Shown piece by piece: positions 7,679-15,651 of a DNA stretch of 32,290 bases. How positions within the stretch are numbered: position 1 is the stretch's first letter; every line of letters starts with the position of its first letter. The DNA is taken from positions 1 to 32,290 of the forward strand of contig JAKVCF010000008.1 in NCBI GenBank assembly GCA_022447335.1. Direction: 5' to 3'. The translations under genes and the position numbers were made by a program. Origin of the DNA: Planctomycetota bacterium. Its GTDB lineage: Bacteria; Planctomycetota; UBA1135. The notes beneath the pieces were generated by a model. That model was not told where the DNA came from, did not search any database, and saw only the letters and a list, made by a program, of their open reading frames with translations.

Positions 7679-10600
7679 ATGCTTATCCCTGCTCTAGCGA
7701 GTCTATTTATCTGGCCAGCGCCTCTTTTTCAGGAAGCGGAAGTTCAGAACATGATTCCGGAGGATCTTGCCGATGCCTGGCGCGGCAACTTGGATCGCTG
7801 GACGATTGAGAATGGTGAGCTGATTGGCCGCACGACCGAATCGCTTGCGCGCACCGAATATCTGTTCTGGAACGGCCAAGCGAGCGATTTCGAATTGCGC
7901 TTTGAGTACCGCATTCGCGGAGGGAACTCGGGTGTGCAGTATCGATCTGTTGAGTTGCCGGGTGGCGATGTTACGGGTTACCAAGCCGATATCGAGGATG
8001 GTCCAAACTACACCGGCATTCTCTACGAAACGGGTGGGCGGGGGATTGCGGCCAAGCGCGGCGAAGTCTTGCGTTGGGATAAAGAAGGTAAGCGCGAGGT
8101 GGGGGCAAGCCTTGGTTCTTCTGACGATCTGCAGGCGAACATTAGCGGTGGGGATTGGAATGCCTACCGCATTGTGGCAATTGGCGGGCGCCTAGTGCAC
8201 GAGATCAACGGTGTGCGAATGGTTGACGTGATTGATCATCACCCCGCGCGCGCGCGCAGTGAAGGCGTGTTCTGCGTACAGCTGCACTCTGGGCCGCCCA
8301 TGGAAGTGCGCTTTCGCAAGATGACGCTGACCGACTGCACTGGAATTTCGGCGGATGACTTACTTGGTCCGTGGGAATCAGCGAGTGACTTGGGCATGCA
8401 GCCGGAGTGGATCTGGACAGCTGCGAATTCGGTTGATGAAGAGCGCCGTTGGTTCCTTTGCCCTTTCAAGTTAGATCAGGAGGCGGAGGTAGTTGGTGGT
8501 CTATTCGCTGGCGACAACCATCACCGCGTCTTCATCGATGGTCGTCCGCACGGCGGAGGCGACGATTGGTCACGCGCCGAGCCGTTGCAGACTGGTATGA
8601 CGCTGCAAGCAGGGTGGCACGCACTTGCCGTTGAGGCTTGGAACGACGGTGGTATTGCCGGCCTGGCCGGGCGTCTGGAGTTGCAGCTTTCGGACGGCAG
8701 TCGTCGCACGTTGAGCACGGGAGCGGACTGGAAGGTTTTTTCCAAAGCGCCGGAGGGTTGGCCAGCTCCAGATCTCAACGTGCTTCCTGAATCGATGTCG
8801 GTCTACAGTTTTGGTCAGGCGGGTGATCACTCGGGCCCGTGGGGCAATGTGCTGGCTCCCAAGCTGGCGCCGGCACCGGAGAGTATCCGTGTTGCGCCGG
8901 GTTTTGTGGTTGAGCGCCTCTATTCGGCGCAGCACGGTGAGGGCTCATGGGTGGCGATGACTTTCGGACCTGAGGGCCAGCTCTTCCTATCGCCCCAAGC
9001 CGGCCCGCTGATGAAGTTTGATCTTTCTCGACAGATTGGCACAGCTCTGCGCCCTGCCGATGCAAACGCTGCGCCCGGCGCGCACGTTGCTGAGCTAGAT
9101 CCGCCTAGCCTCGTTTCCTTCCCAGTGCGCAACGCACAAGGGCTGGAGTGGGCATACGATTCGCTATACGTAAACGTTGTGGCGCCAGTCGATCAGGATG
9201 GTGGCTTTCATCGCATTTCTGATTCGAATGGTGATGGTCGTCTTGACCGTCATGAACATCTGGTTCGGTTCGGCCCTCCGAACGAGCACGGCGTACATGG
9301 CATTCGACTGGGGCCGGACGGTGCGCTTTACGTTATTAATGGCAATTATGTGAAGCCGCCGATAAATCTCGCCGGTGAATCGGTTCTCGTCGATGGTCCC
9401 GTTACGCGCATTGACGAGGATGTGTTGCTGGAGCGCCACTGGGACCCGCGCGGTCACGCACATGGGATAATGGCGCCGGCAGGTGTGCTCTACCGTACGG
9501 ATGCTGAGGGTAAAGAGTGGGAGCGTATCGCGATCGGCATGCGCAACTGCTACGACATTGCGATCAGCGCCAGCGGCGAAATATTCACCTATGACGCGGA
9601 CATGGAGTGGGACTTGGGGATGCCCTGGTATCGCTCGCCACGCGTGTTGCATTTGATCCCTGGCGGTGAGTACGGCTGGCGTTCCGGTTCTGCCAAATGG
9701 CCGGAGCAGTATCCAGATAGTCTTCCATCGCTACTCCAGACCGATCTTTCGTCGCCTGTTGGCGTGGAACTTGGTGAAGGAAGCGCCTTTCCGGAGCGCT
9801 ATCAGCAGGCGCTCTTCCTGGGCGATTGGGCCTGGGGCCGTATCACGGTGGCGATGCTCGAGCCGGATGGCGCCAGCTACACCGGTCGCTACGAAGATTT
9901 CTTGCAAGGCCGCGGTGTCACTGTGACTGATCTAGAGTTTGGCCCCGATGGGAACTTGTGGTTCATCACAGGCGGGCGTGGCACACAGTCTGGTCTCTAC
10001 CGCGTGCGTCCGATCGAGCCGAATGCCGCCCCGACTCATTTGGCCAATCCACCTCTTCTCGCTGAGCGTCATGCCCTTGAAGGGTTGACATCAACTGGTA
10101 GTGAGGTCATCGACTCGTTGGCTTCGTCTGATCGCACGTTGCGTTATCTTGCACGTCAGGCGATCGAGCGTTCAGGTGTGGAGGCAGCACTGATGCTCAC
10201 GCGCATCCGTAACGCCAACGCTCACCTGCCGCTGGCGGCAAGCCTAGCTGCACTGCGTGCGGGCGCGAAGATCGACTCAGAAACTACGCTGGCGCGTTTG
10301 ATGCAGCTAGACGCTCCGGTGCTGGAAGCTAGCGAAGAGCATTGGTTGGCTTTGCGCTGTGCAATGTGCTTAGCGCAGCAAGGCGGTGATCTGGGCGTCT
10401 TCGCCACCAAGATGATGGCTGGCTTCCCGACTGGTGACACCATTTTTGATCAGGAGCTTGCGCGATGCTTGACTGCGGTCGATGCAATCGATCCCGGTGC
10501 GCTGTTCCCATTCTTGAGCTGGCAGTTCAGCCAGGAGACCCGTATTCACTACGGGGCTTTGCTTGCTGAGCTGGCTGGGCACTTTGATATCTCGCAGGCT

Positions 10601-11113
10601 GTGGCTTTTCTTATGTGGGAAAAGCAGATGGTACAGATCCAAGGAGGCGCTAGCGCCGGTGGCTTCATTCGTGCAATCGGGCAACGTGCTCGCGAGAAGA
10701 TGAGCGAGGAGGTGCTTTCTGCTACCGATGAGGTGATGTCCTCGCTTGCTGTCGATCCGGCGCCAGAATTGACTCCTGTCGGCCGCGATCACGTGCAGGA
10801 TTGGACACTGCGCGAACTTAGCGCGGCGCTGGATGGCAAGAGTGGTGATATTGAACGCGGGTCCGACATTTTTGCGCAGGCATTGTGCATTCAGTGCCAT
10901 CGTGTCGCTGGTCGCGGAGGTGTACTGGGGCCAGACTTGACGGCATCTGCACTGCGTTTCAGTCAGTCAGATCTACTCGAAGCCATTCTGGATCCTGCCA
11001 AGGATCGCACGGACCAGTATGGCAATCTGATGATGCCCGAAGATTTACTCGATACCTTTACGGCAGAGGAGGTCGCGGATTTGATGGCGTATCTCGAAGC
11101 GGCTGCGCGCTAG
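7679..11113 (+). CDS. Exported DUF1080 / beta-propeller / HEAT-like / cytochrome c fusion protein
   Basis: This is a 1144-residue multidomain protein of a type common in Planctomycetota and Verrucomicrobiota. A short apolar N-terminus (residues 1-19) serves as signal peptide, again without basic residues. Residues about 25-217 match the DUF1080 (3-keto-disaccharide hydrolase-like) jelly roll, with GGNSGVQYRS and GYQADIED. A beta-sandwich follows to about 370, then a sorbosone-dehydrogenase-like propeller (about 395-785) with GPDGALYVINGNY and FGPDGNLWFITGG blades. An alpha-helical HEAT-like part covers about 800-1010. The C-terminal cytochrome c carries CIQCH (1070-1074) and probable axial Met1119 in MMPEDLL. 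The beta-rich insert that usually lies between SDQY and the MP motif is absent. A role in periplasmic carbohydrate oxidation or cleavage is inferred from the family only. Confidence 0.88.
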   Translation: MLIPALASLFIWPAPLFQEAEVQNMIPEDLADAWRGNLDRWTIENGELIGRTTESLARTEYLFWNGQASDFELRFEYRIRGGNSGVQYRSVELPGGDVTGYQADIEDGPNYTGILYETGGRGIAAKRGEVLRWDKEGKREVGASLGSSDDLQANISGGDWNAYRIVAIGGRLVHEINGVRMVDVIDHHPARARSEGVFCVQLHSGPPMEVRFRKMTLTDCTGISADDLLGPWESASDLGMQPEWIWTAANSVDEERRWFLCPFKLDQEAEVVGGLFAGDNHHRVFIDGRPHGGGDDWSRAEPLQTGMTLQAGWHALAVEAWNDGGIAGLAGRLELQLSDGSRRTLSTGADWKVFSKAPEGWPAPDLNVLPESMSVYSFGQAGDHSGPWGNVLAPKLAPAPESIRVAPGFVVERLYSAQHGEGSWVAMTFGPEGQLFLSPQAGPLMKFDLSRQIGTALRPADANAAPGAHVAELDPPSLVSFPVRNAQGLEWAYDSLYVNVVAPVDQDGGFHRISDSNGDGRLDRHEHLVRFGPPNEHGVHGIRLGPDGALYVINGNYVKPPINLAGESVLVDGPVTRIDEDVLLERHWDPRGHAHGIMAPAGVLYRTDAEGKEWERIAIGMRNCYDIAISASGEIFTYDADMEWDLGMPWYRSPRVLHLIPGGEYGWRSGSAKWPEQYPDSLPSLLQTDLSSPVGVELGEGSAFPERYQQALFLGDWAWGRITVAMLEPDGASYTGRYEDFLQGRGVTVTDLEFGPDGNLWFITGGRGTQSGLYRVRPIEPNAAPTHLANPPLLAERHALEGLTSTGSEVIDSLASSDRTLRYLARQAIERSGVEAALMLTRIRNANAHLPLAASLAALRAGAKIDSETTLARLMQLDAPVLEASEEHWLALRCAMCLAQQGGDLGVFATKMMAGFPTGDTIFDQELARCLTAVDAIDPGALFPFLSWQFSQETRIHYGALLAELAGHFDISQAVAFLMWEKQMVQIQGGASAGGFIRAIGQRAREKMSEEVLSATDEVMSSLAVDPAPELTPVGRDHVQDWTLRELSAALDGKSGDIERGSDIFAQALCIQCHRVAGRGGVLGPDLTASALRFSQSDLLEAILDPAKDRTDQYGNLMMPEDLLDTFTAEEVADLMAYLEAAAR

Positions 11114-12372
11114 AGCGCTTTGCGCGGTGGGATGATCGCGTTCGAAACCAGCAATCCGGTTACAAGTGCGAGTGCTACCGAAAAGACAGCAAACCCGTCC
11201 TGCAGTCCGCGCAGCGGATCCCCACCGTCCTTCATCAGCTCTGTAATCGACAGAAAGCCTAGTGATCCCGGAACTAGCACCAGAATGCCGGGTAATCGCG
11301 TGATTGTGGCCGGTCGATCTAAGGCGCGTGCGTAGAGGTTAGAGCCTGCGCCTACGATCAGAGCGCTCAGGAAGACCCCAAGTTCCCGGCCCAGTTCAGC
11401 TATGCCGGCTTGCAGGGCCAGAAAGGGGGCAAAGACAGCGAGCGTGATCCAGGGAAGGTCGCGCTTCTGTGCTTGGAAGAGAATTCCGAGGGTTACGCCG
11501 GCGATGCCAATTGCTCCATGCGTTACCCATGGTTTCCAGGGTGAACCGGGATCCACGTAAGGCGTGATTCCGATCAGCTGATCAATCGCGGTGCGCCCGG
11601 CGAGCACCCCGAAGGTCAGCATCATGAGAAGGAGGGCCGACCACGCAAGGCGCGCAGTTCCGCTGACTAGGTTTCGCTGCGCGAGCTCTGAGACGGCGAT
11701 CGTCATGGAGAAGCCCGGGAGTAGAACAATCAGTCCGGCCAAGGTGGCGACGTCGGCGTCGGCGCCGTCCATGATGTGCGCGCCGCCCGCTGCAGTAACC
11801 GCGACCAGGGCTGCTCCGAGTAGTTCGTGCAGCCCCAGCAGTTCTTGGCGCGGGCCAGCGACCATCAGGAAGAGGCCGAGCACAAAGCCAGCCGCCCCGG
11901 CCAAGATCATCTCATTTGGTCCGCCACCGAAGAAGATCGATGCGGCGGCTGACGATAAACCGAAGCAGAGCATTTGCAGTGCCCGACCGTAAAGCGGTGG
12001 CTGCTCATCGATTTCGTCGATCTTTCGAATCCCGTCAGCGGGGGTCATGCGCTTGTCCACGACTTCGTTCCACAGCTGGTCGAGCCTTGCCAGCTTGTCA
12101 AAGTCCTGTTCGTTGCGATGGAGTCGGTAGAGGTGCGCGTAGCCGTCCTCGCCGGGCAGATCGAAGCTCACCATTAAGGCGGTTGGCATGGCCATGCTGT
12201 GCGCTTTCAGGCCCATTTCCTGTGACAACACATTCATCACGGCTTCCAAGCGATTTGCTGGAGCTCCGTAGATATGTAGCGCTCGACTCAGCTTGAGGGC
12301 GAACTGCACGCCTTCTTGCTTGTCTTTCGGCAGATCGGCGGTGGGTGGCGCCATGGCGCGGGCATTGTCCAT
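11110..12372 (-). CDS. thrE: ThrE-family threonine/serine exporter (fused two-domain form)
   Basis: This is an inner-membrane exporter of the ThrE family, 420 residues. The N-terminal cytoplasmic part carries the family pattern LSRALHIYGAPANRLEAVM (about residues 29-47), and the protein continues with about ten hydrophobic segments from about residue 130 to the end, ending in the helix LALVTGLLVSNAII. Both halves of the exporter (ThrE and ThrE_2 type) are fused in one chain, as in Corynebacterium ThrE. The start at 12372 has no Shine-Dalgarno sequence; Met7 is an alternative. The gene converges on the DUF1080 fusion gene: the two stop codons share the same CTAG (11110-11113). The actual substrate is not proven. 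Confidence 0.88.
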   Translation of the reverse strand: MDNARAMAPPTADLPKDKQEGVQFALKLSRALHIYGAPANRLEAVMNVLSQEMGLKAHSMAMPTALMVSFDLPGEDGYAHLYRLHRNEQDFDKLARLDQLWNEVVDKRMTPADGIRKIDEIDEQPPLYGRALQMLCFGLSSAAASIFFGGGPNEMILAGAAGFVLGLFLMVAGPRQELLGLHELLGAALVAVTAAGGAHIMDGADADVATLAGLIVLLPGFSMTIAVSELAQRNLVSGTARLAWSALLLMMLTFGVLAGRTAIDQLIGITPYVDPGSPWKPWVTHGAIGIAGVTLGILFQAQKRDLPWITLAVFAPFLALQAGIAELGRELGVFLSALIVGAGSNLYARALDRPATITRLPGILVLVPGSLGFLSITELMKDGGDPLRGLQDGFAVFSVALALVTGLLVSNAIIPPRKAL

Positions 12373-12488
12373 TGGAATTGCCGAAAAGCAATCCCTGAGC
12401 GAGTCATCCTGATTTTTTTACCGAAAGTCCTCAAGTTTGAGCGCCGTTCTGCCGCCAAGAGCGAAGAAGGGAGTCCTGGAACGAGGGT

Positions 12489-12514
12489 GGCAGGGATAGG
12501 GAGAGATTCCTGCC
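12489..12514. repeat. Intergenic inverted repeat between thrE and the secreted protein gene
   Basis: GGCAGGGA (12489-12496) pairs with TTCCTGCC (12507-12514), allowing one G-T pair, around a purine-rich 10-nt loop. It sits between divergent genes, so it may be an operator or an mRNA leader hairpin rather than a terminator. The remainder of the interval 12373-12609 shows nothing clear. Confidence 0.35.
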
Positions 12515-12595
12515 GCCTGACTTTCTGGGAGCGCCTGGAAAACCAAGGGATAAGAAGATTTTGAAAATTTAGCTGAAGACGGCGCGATGGCTTCC

Positions 12596-12607
12596 GAGAA
12601 GGGGGGG
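12596..12607 (+). promoter_or_regulatory. Purine-rich ribosome-binding site (GAGAAGGGGGGG)
   Basis: A long A/G run ends 2 nt before the ATG at 12610, with the AAGG part well placed. It supports that start in a window where many first genes have no Shine-Dalgarno sequence. Confidence 0.6.
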
Positions 12608-12609
12608 TC

Positions 12610-13164
12610 ATGCGTCGTCCCCCCGCGATCCTCATTGTCCTTGCCTGTGCTCTGCTGGGCGCAATTCCGCGTCTCCCAGCATCGACCACAGCGGTTTCTG
12701 GCCTTTCTGACCTCTGTCAGAATGCTGACCTCATTTGCGAGGTCGAAGTGCTGGACCAGGAGTACTTGGATCTGGGTGACGGCCGGATCGAAACGCGATA
12801 CACCTTTTCCACGGTCCTGCCTATGAAGGGAGCGATGAGTTCTGTGCAGGAGGTGCGGATTCCGGGCGGTGAAGTCGGTGCGCGAGGTCTATTCGTTCCA
12901 GGGATGCCCCGGTTTGAGAACGGGCAACGCGTGATACTTTTCCTCACCGAGGAAGGGACGCATGGTTGGCGCACCCCGGTCGGCCTGGAGCGCGGAGCCT
13001 ATGCTGTCCAAGTAGACGCTGAAGGGATGAATCAAGTTGTTCCGATGGCTTCGCACTGCGCAGCGGAGTCGGATTGCGGTCCCGGTCACGGTCACGGTGA
13101 GGCAGCCTCGGCGACTCAGTCCCATGACGACTTCGCCCAGCGCAGCTTCCGCGAGCTCCGCTAG
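12610..13164 (+). CDS. Small secreted protein of unknown function, upstream of the matrixin
   Basis: This 184-residue protein has a clear signal peptide (MRRPPAILIVLACALLGAI, cleaved near residue 25). The mature part begins with a pattern of the type LSDLCQNADLICEVEVLD and continues with LPMKG, IPGGEVGARG, PGMPRFENGQRVILFL. From memory this resembles a broad family of short exported bacterial proteins often found beside matrixin-like proteases, but I cannot name a function. The C-terminus is His/Gly-rich (GPGHGHGE), then polar, ending FRELR. Its last 80 or so codons were duplicated in tandem just downstream. The matrixin start codon lies inside the duplicated end segment, so the two genes probably overlapped in the ancestral arrangement. 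Confidence 0.82.
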   Translation: MRRPPAILIVLACALLGAIPRLPASTTAVSGLSDLCQNADLICEVEVLDQEYLDLGDGRIETRYTFSTVLPMKGAMSSVQEVRIPGGEVGARGLFVPGMPRFENGQRVILFLTEEGTHGWRTPVGLERGAYAVQVDAEGMNQVVPMASHCAAESDCGPGHGHGEAASATQSHDDFAQRSFRELR

Positions 13165-13474
13165 TCGCCGACGCAAGCTTGAAGAAGGCCGCCGGAGCCG
13201 GGCAGCGCGTGATACTCTTCCTCACCGAGGAAGGGACGCATGGCTGGCGCACCCCAGTCGGCCTGGAGCGCGGAGCCTATGCTGTCCAGGTGGGCGCGGA
13301 AAGGGTCAATCGAGTCGTCCTGATGACTTCGCACTGGGCGGGGTCGGATTGCGGTTACAGTCACAGTGAGCCATCTTCGGTGACCCAGTCCCATGAAGAC
13401 TTCGTCCAGCGCATCTTCCGCGAGCTCCGCTAGTCGCCAGCGTAGCCTGAAGAAGACCGTCCGGACCGGAACGG
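12918..13474 (+). repeat. Tandem direct repeat of about 278 bp spanning two gene ends
   Basis: Copy 1 runs from about 12918 to 13195 and copy 2 from about 13196 to 13474. Each holds the last third of the secreted-protein gene plus the first codons of the matrixin gene. The offset is 278 at the left (12921/13199) and 269 at the right end (13161/13430), reflecting a 9-bp, frame-preserving difference in the His/Gly-rich part. GAACGG occurs at 12918-12923 and again at 13469-13474, exactly where a slipped recombination would have joined the segment. By eye the copies are about four-fifths identical. Confidence 0.88.
13165..13433 (+). pseudogene. Duplication remnant: truncated matrixin start fused to a C-terminal copy of the secreted protein
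   Basis: After the stop at 13164 the sequence continues as a broken copy of the matrixin gene start, then switches near 13196-13201 to a second copy of the secreted-protein C-terminus. It ends in the same FRELR-stop at 13433. An open frame of 84 codons exists from a TTG at 13179 (MKKAAGAGQRVILF...), but it has no signal peptide and no Shine-Dalgarno sequence. Compared with the intact gene, the 31 codons 13200-13292 differ at six positions, all silent, while the later part is more diverged. I call it a remnant because it lacks the N-terminal two thirds; the silent-only pattern leaves room for a retained function. Confidence 0.72.
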
Positions 13475-15642
13475 TTTACTTGGCTTTGGCTCTAGCCTCC
13501 TGGTTTGTTGGGGCGGGCATCGTCGAGGCCTACGTGCGCATACAGCTTGGAGGCAAGACTCTGTATCACGACGATCCGAACATCGTGATGCAGCTTGATC
13601 CGAACTCCTTCTCGGGTCTAGATGGAGAAGCGGTGCGCAGCGCTGTGCAGTTGTCGATGGCGCAGTGGAACTCGGTCCCGCGCAGTGCGCTGAACTTCAC
13701 TCTGGGCGTAGATGTCTCTGGCGCGGACTACACCGGGAATAACCACGTCATTTACTACGACCCGAATAATAACAGTGGTTGGTTCGGTGGTGGGAGTATG
13801 ACGGTGGCGGTCACTCCGATTCAATACTCCACGGGAAATGGGAAGATTCAGGACATCGACGTCATCTTCAATGGGCGCCGATGGGATTTTTCGACAGGCA
13901 TCGTCCCGGGAGATTTTGACATCCAGGATGTCCTGACTCACGAGCTTGGTCATGTAGCCGGCCTCGATCACTCACCGGTGCATGGCTCGTCGATGTGGCC
14001 ATACGTCGCTCCTGGACAGTGGTTGCATCGGTCGATCACGGAAGATGACAGGTCAGGTGCTGTGGCAGTGGCGCGCCAGGGTGGCTTCGCTCAGATGCGC
14101 GGTACATTGCGTCGCGCGAACAGTAATCCAGTGGGAGGTGGTGCGGTCGGTGCGATTCGCGCTGATGACGGCCGTTTGGCTGCAGTCGTGCTGACTGCAA
14201 GTAATGGTGACTGGGTAATCAAGGATTTGCCTTCGGGCGACTACCACTTGTATACCACTCCGCTCGAAGGGGTGACTTCGCAGTCGCAACTGACCGGTGA
14301 TGGCATAGTCGAAACTGATTTCGGCGCAGCTTTTCATGGCGGCATCAGTTCGCCGCATCAGATTACGCTTAGTCAGGGTGAAAACCTGAACGTTGGCAAT
14401 CTCGTGGTTGCAGCGGATGCCGCCGTGCGCGATAACTTCAATCATCCGCTTATCCTCGCGCGGGGTGGTCCGACTAAGTCGATTTACATCCCCGGTGTGA
14501 ATTTTAACGGTGGCGTGGGGTCAATGATTGAGTTCAGTCCGTACATCACGCTGGGGCCCCTCACTTCGGACAATACGCTGTTCAGTGCACCAGTGACTGT
14601 CGCACCGAATTGTCCTCCTGGAAGCTACGATATTTACATTTCACTCGCCAACGGTGAGCTTGAGTGTGTCCCCGGAGCAATCGAAGTGGTGGAAGCTGCT
14701 CCCGAGCTCTCGGGCATCAGTGCGACGGAGGCTAATGCGCTTGGCGGGGAGTGGATTGAGGTCTACGGATCCGACTTCGCCGAAGATGCGATGGTCTTAG
14801 TTGGTGGTCGCCTATCGAACGATGTTCGCTGGCAAAACGCGAACACGCTGCGTGTGCTTACACCTAAAGGAGACTCTGGAGAAGCTGACGTTGTCGTACA
14901 GCATCCCGATGGTCAAGAGGACCGACTTGAAGATGTGCTGCGTTACATCACGGTTCCGGTTTACGAAGAGCTTTTCCCACGTGCGGGCAACCTTGGTGGG
15001 GGAACGCGTATGCGTTTGGTTGGCTCCGGATTCAGTGGCGGCATGATTGTTCAAGTCGGTGGTAAATCTGCAAGTTACAGGTTGCTTTCAACTCGCGTTA
15101 TTGAGATCACTACGCCTCCGGGCGATATGCTCGGTACCGTTAGTGTGCGCATTGAGAACTCGGAGGGGCACGTCGAGGAGCAGTCTGATGTCTTCGAGTA
15201 CGTCGCATCCGAAGATCCTGATATCGCGAGTTTCACTCCGCGTACGGGCAAGCGTTCAGGTGGCACCGAAGTTAATCTTTTTGGTGACAACCTCGCTTCG
15301 GGTGCGCGTGTGCGCTTTGGCGTTGATCCGATCACTGTGCAGGGTGGCCGCTACGCTGGTGGCGTGCAGCGCATCAGCGCTGCGGAGCTGCGTTCACGTA
15401 CGCCAGGCGGATCGACGGGCGAGTTTGCAGTAGTGGTCGAGATGCCTAATGGTCAGGGCGCCATCGCCAACTCTTTTTTCTCCTATCAGCCAGCCGCCGG
15501 TGGAGGAGGCTGTGGTGGCGTGGCTCAGGGTGGCGCACCTGGGGAGCCGGTGGACTGGTTGCCGATCGTTTTGGTGGCGGTGTGGGGCTGGCGGATCTCA
15601 CGTCGACAGAGCTCTGAAACGAAGTCTGGCTGCGCGCGTTAG
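13393..15642 (+). CDS. Matrixin-type zinc metalloprotease with IPT/TIG-like domains and a C-terminal anchor tail
   Basis: This is an exported protease of 749 residues. A Ser/Ala-rich start and basic residues precede a signal-type helix (about 27-44). The catalytic domain (about 47-227) has the metzincin site HELGHVAGLDH (183-193) and a Met-turn at Met201 in SSMWPYV. A carboxypeptidase-regulatory-like beta domain follows (about 232-325), then a linker domain, then three IPT/TIG-like Ig folds starting near residues 437, 522 and 609. The tail has GGGGCGG (703-709), an apolar stretch with Trp (723-733) and RISRR, resembling a Cys-containing sorting or anchoring signal. The start overlaps the previous open frame by 41 nt; a later start just before the signal helix is possible. 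Its target is unknown. Confidence 0.88.
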   Translation: MKTSSSASSASSASRQRSLKKTVRTGTVYLALALASWFVGAGIVEAYVRIQLGGKTLYHDDPNIVMQLDPNSFSGLDGEAVRSAVQLSMAQWNSVPRSALNFTLGVDVSGADYTGNNHVIYYDPNNNSGWFGGGSMTVAVTPIQYSTGNGKIQDIDVIFNGRRWDFSTGIVPGDFDIQDVLTHELGHVAGLDHSPVHGSSMWPYVAPGQWLHRSITEDDRSGAVAVARQGGFAQMRGTLRRANSNPVGGGAVGAIRADDGRLAAVVLTASNGDWVIKDLPSGDYHLYTTPLEGVTSQSQLTGDGIVETDFGAAFHGGISSPHQITLSQGENLNVGNLVVAADAAVRDNFNHPLILARGGPTKSIYIPGVNFNGGVGSMIEFSPYITLGPLTSDNTLFSAPVTVAPNCPPGSYDIYISLANGELECVPGAIEVVEAAPELSGISATEANALGGEWIEVYGSDFAEDAMVLVGGRLSNDVRWQNANTLRVLTPKGDSGEADVVVQHPDGQEDRLEDVLRYITVPVYEELFPRAGNLGGGTRMRLVGSGFSGGMIVQVGGKSASYRLLSTRVIEITTPPGDMLGTVSVRIENSEGHVEEQSDVFEYVASEDPDIASFTPRTGKRSGGTEVNLFGDNLASGARVRFGVDPITVQGGRYAGGVQRISAAELRSRTPGGSTGEFAVVVEMPNGQGAIANSFFSYQPAAGGGGCGGVAQGGAPGEPVDWLPIVLVAVWGWRISRRQSSETKSGCAR

Positions 15643-15645
15643 AAT
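15640..15645 (+). promoter_or_regulatory. -10 box (TAGAAT) overlapping the matrixin stop codon
   Basis: TAGAAT ends 6 nt before the ATG at 15652, and its first three bases are the TAG stop of the matrixin gene. Placement predicts a leaderless transcript for the phosphatase-superfamily lipoprotein gene. No -35 match is seen. Confidence 0.5.
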
Positions 15646-15651
15646 CCAGTG

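Noticed and set aside
13075..13097. GGTCAC tandem repeat as a possible CRISPR-like or regulatory array
   Set aside because: Only two to three short units occur, inside the His/Gly-rich coding segment; there are no spacers.
13037..13369. 110-codon plus-strand frame across the tandem repeat
   Set aside because: It arises because the truncated matrixin start runs out of frame into the second copy of the secreted-protein end; it lacks a signal and any family pattern.
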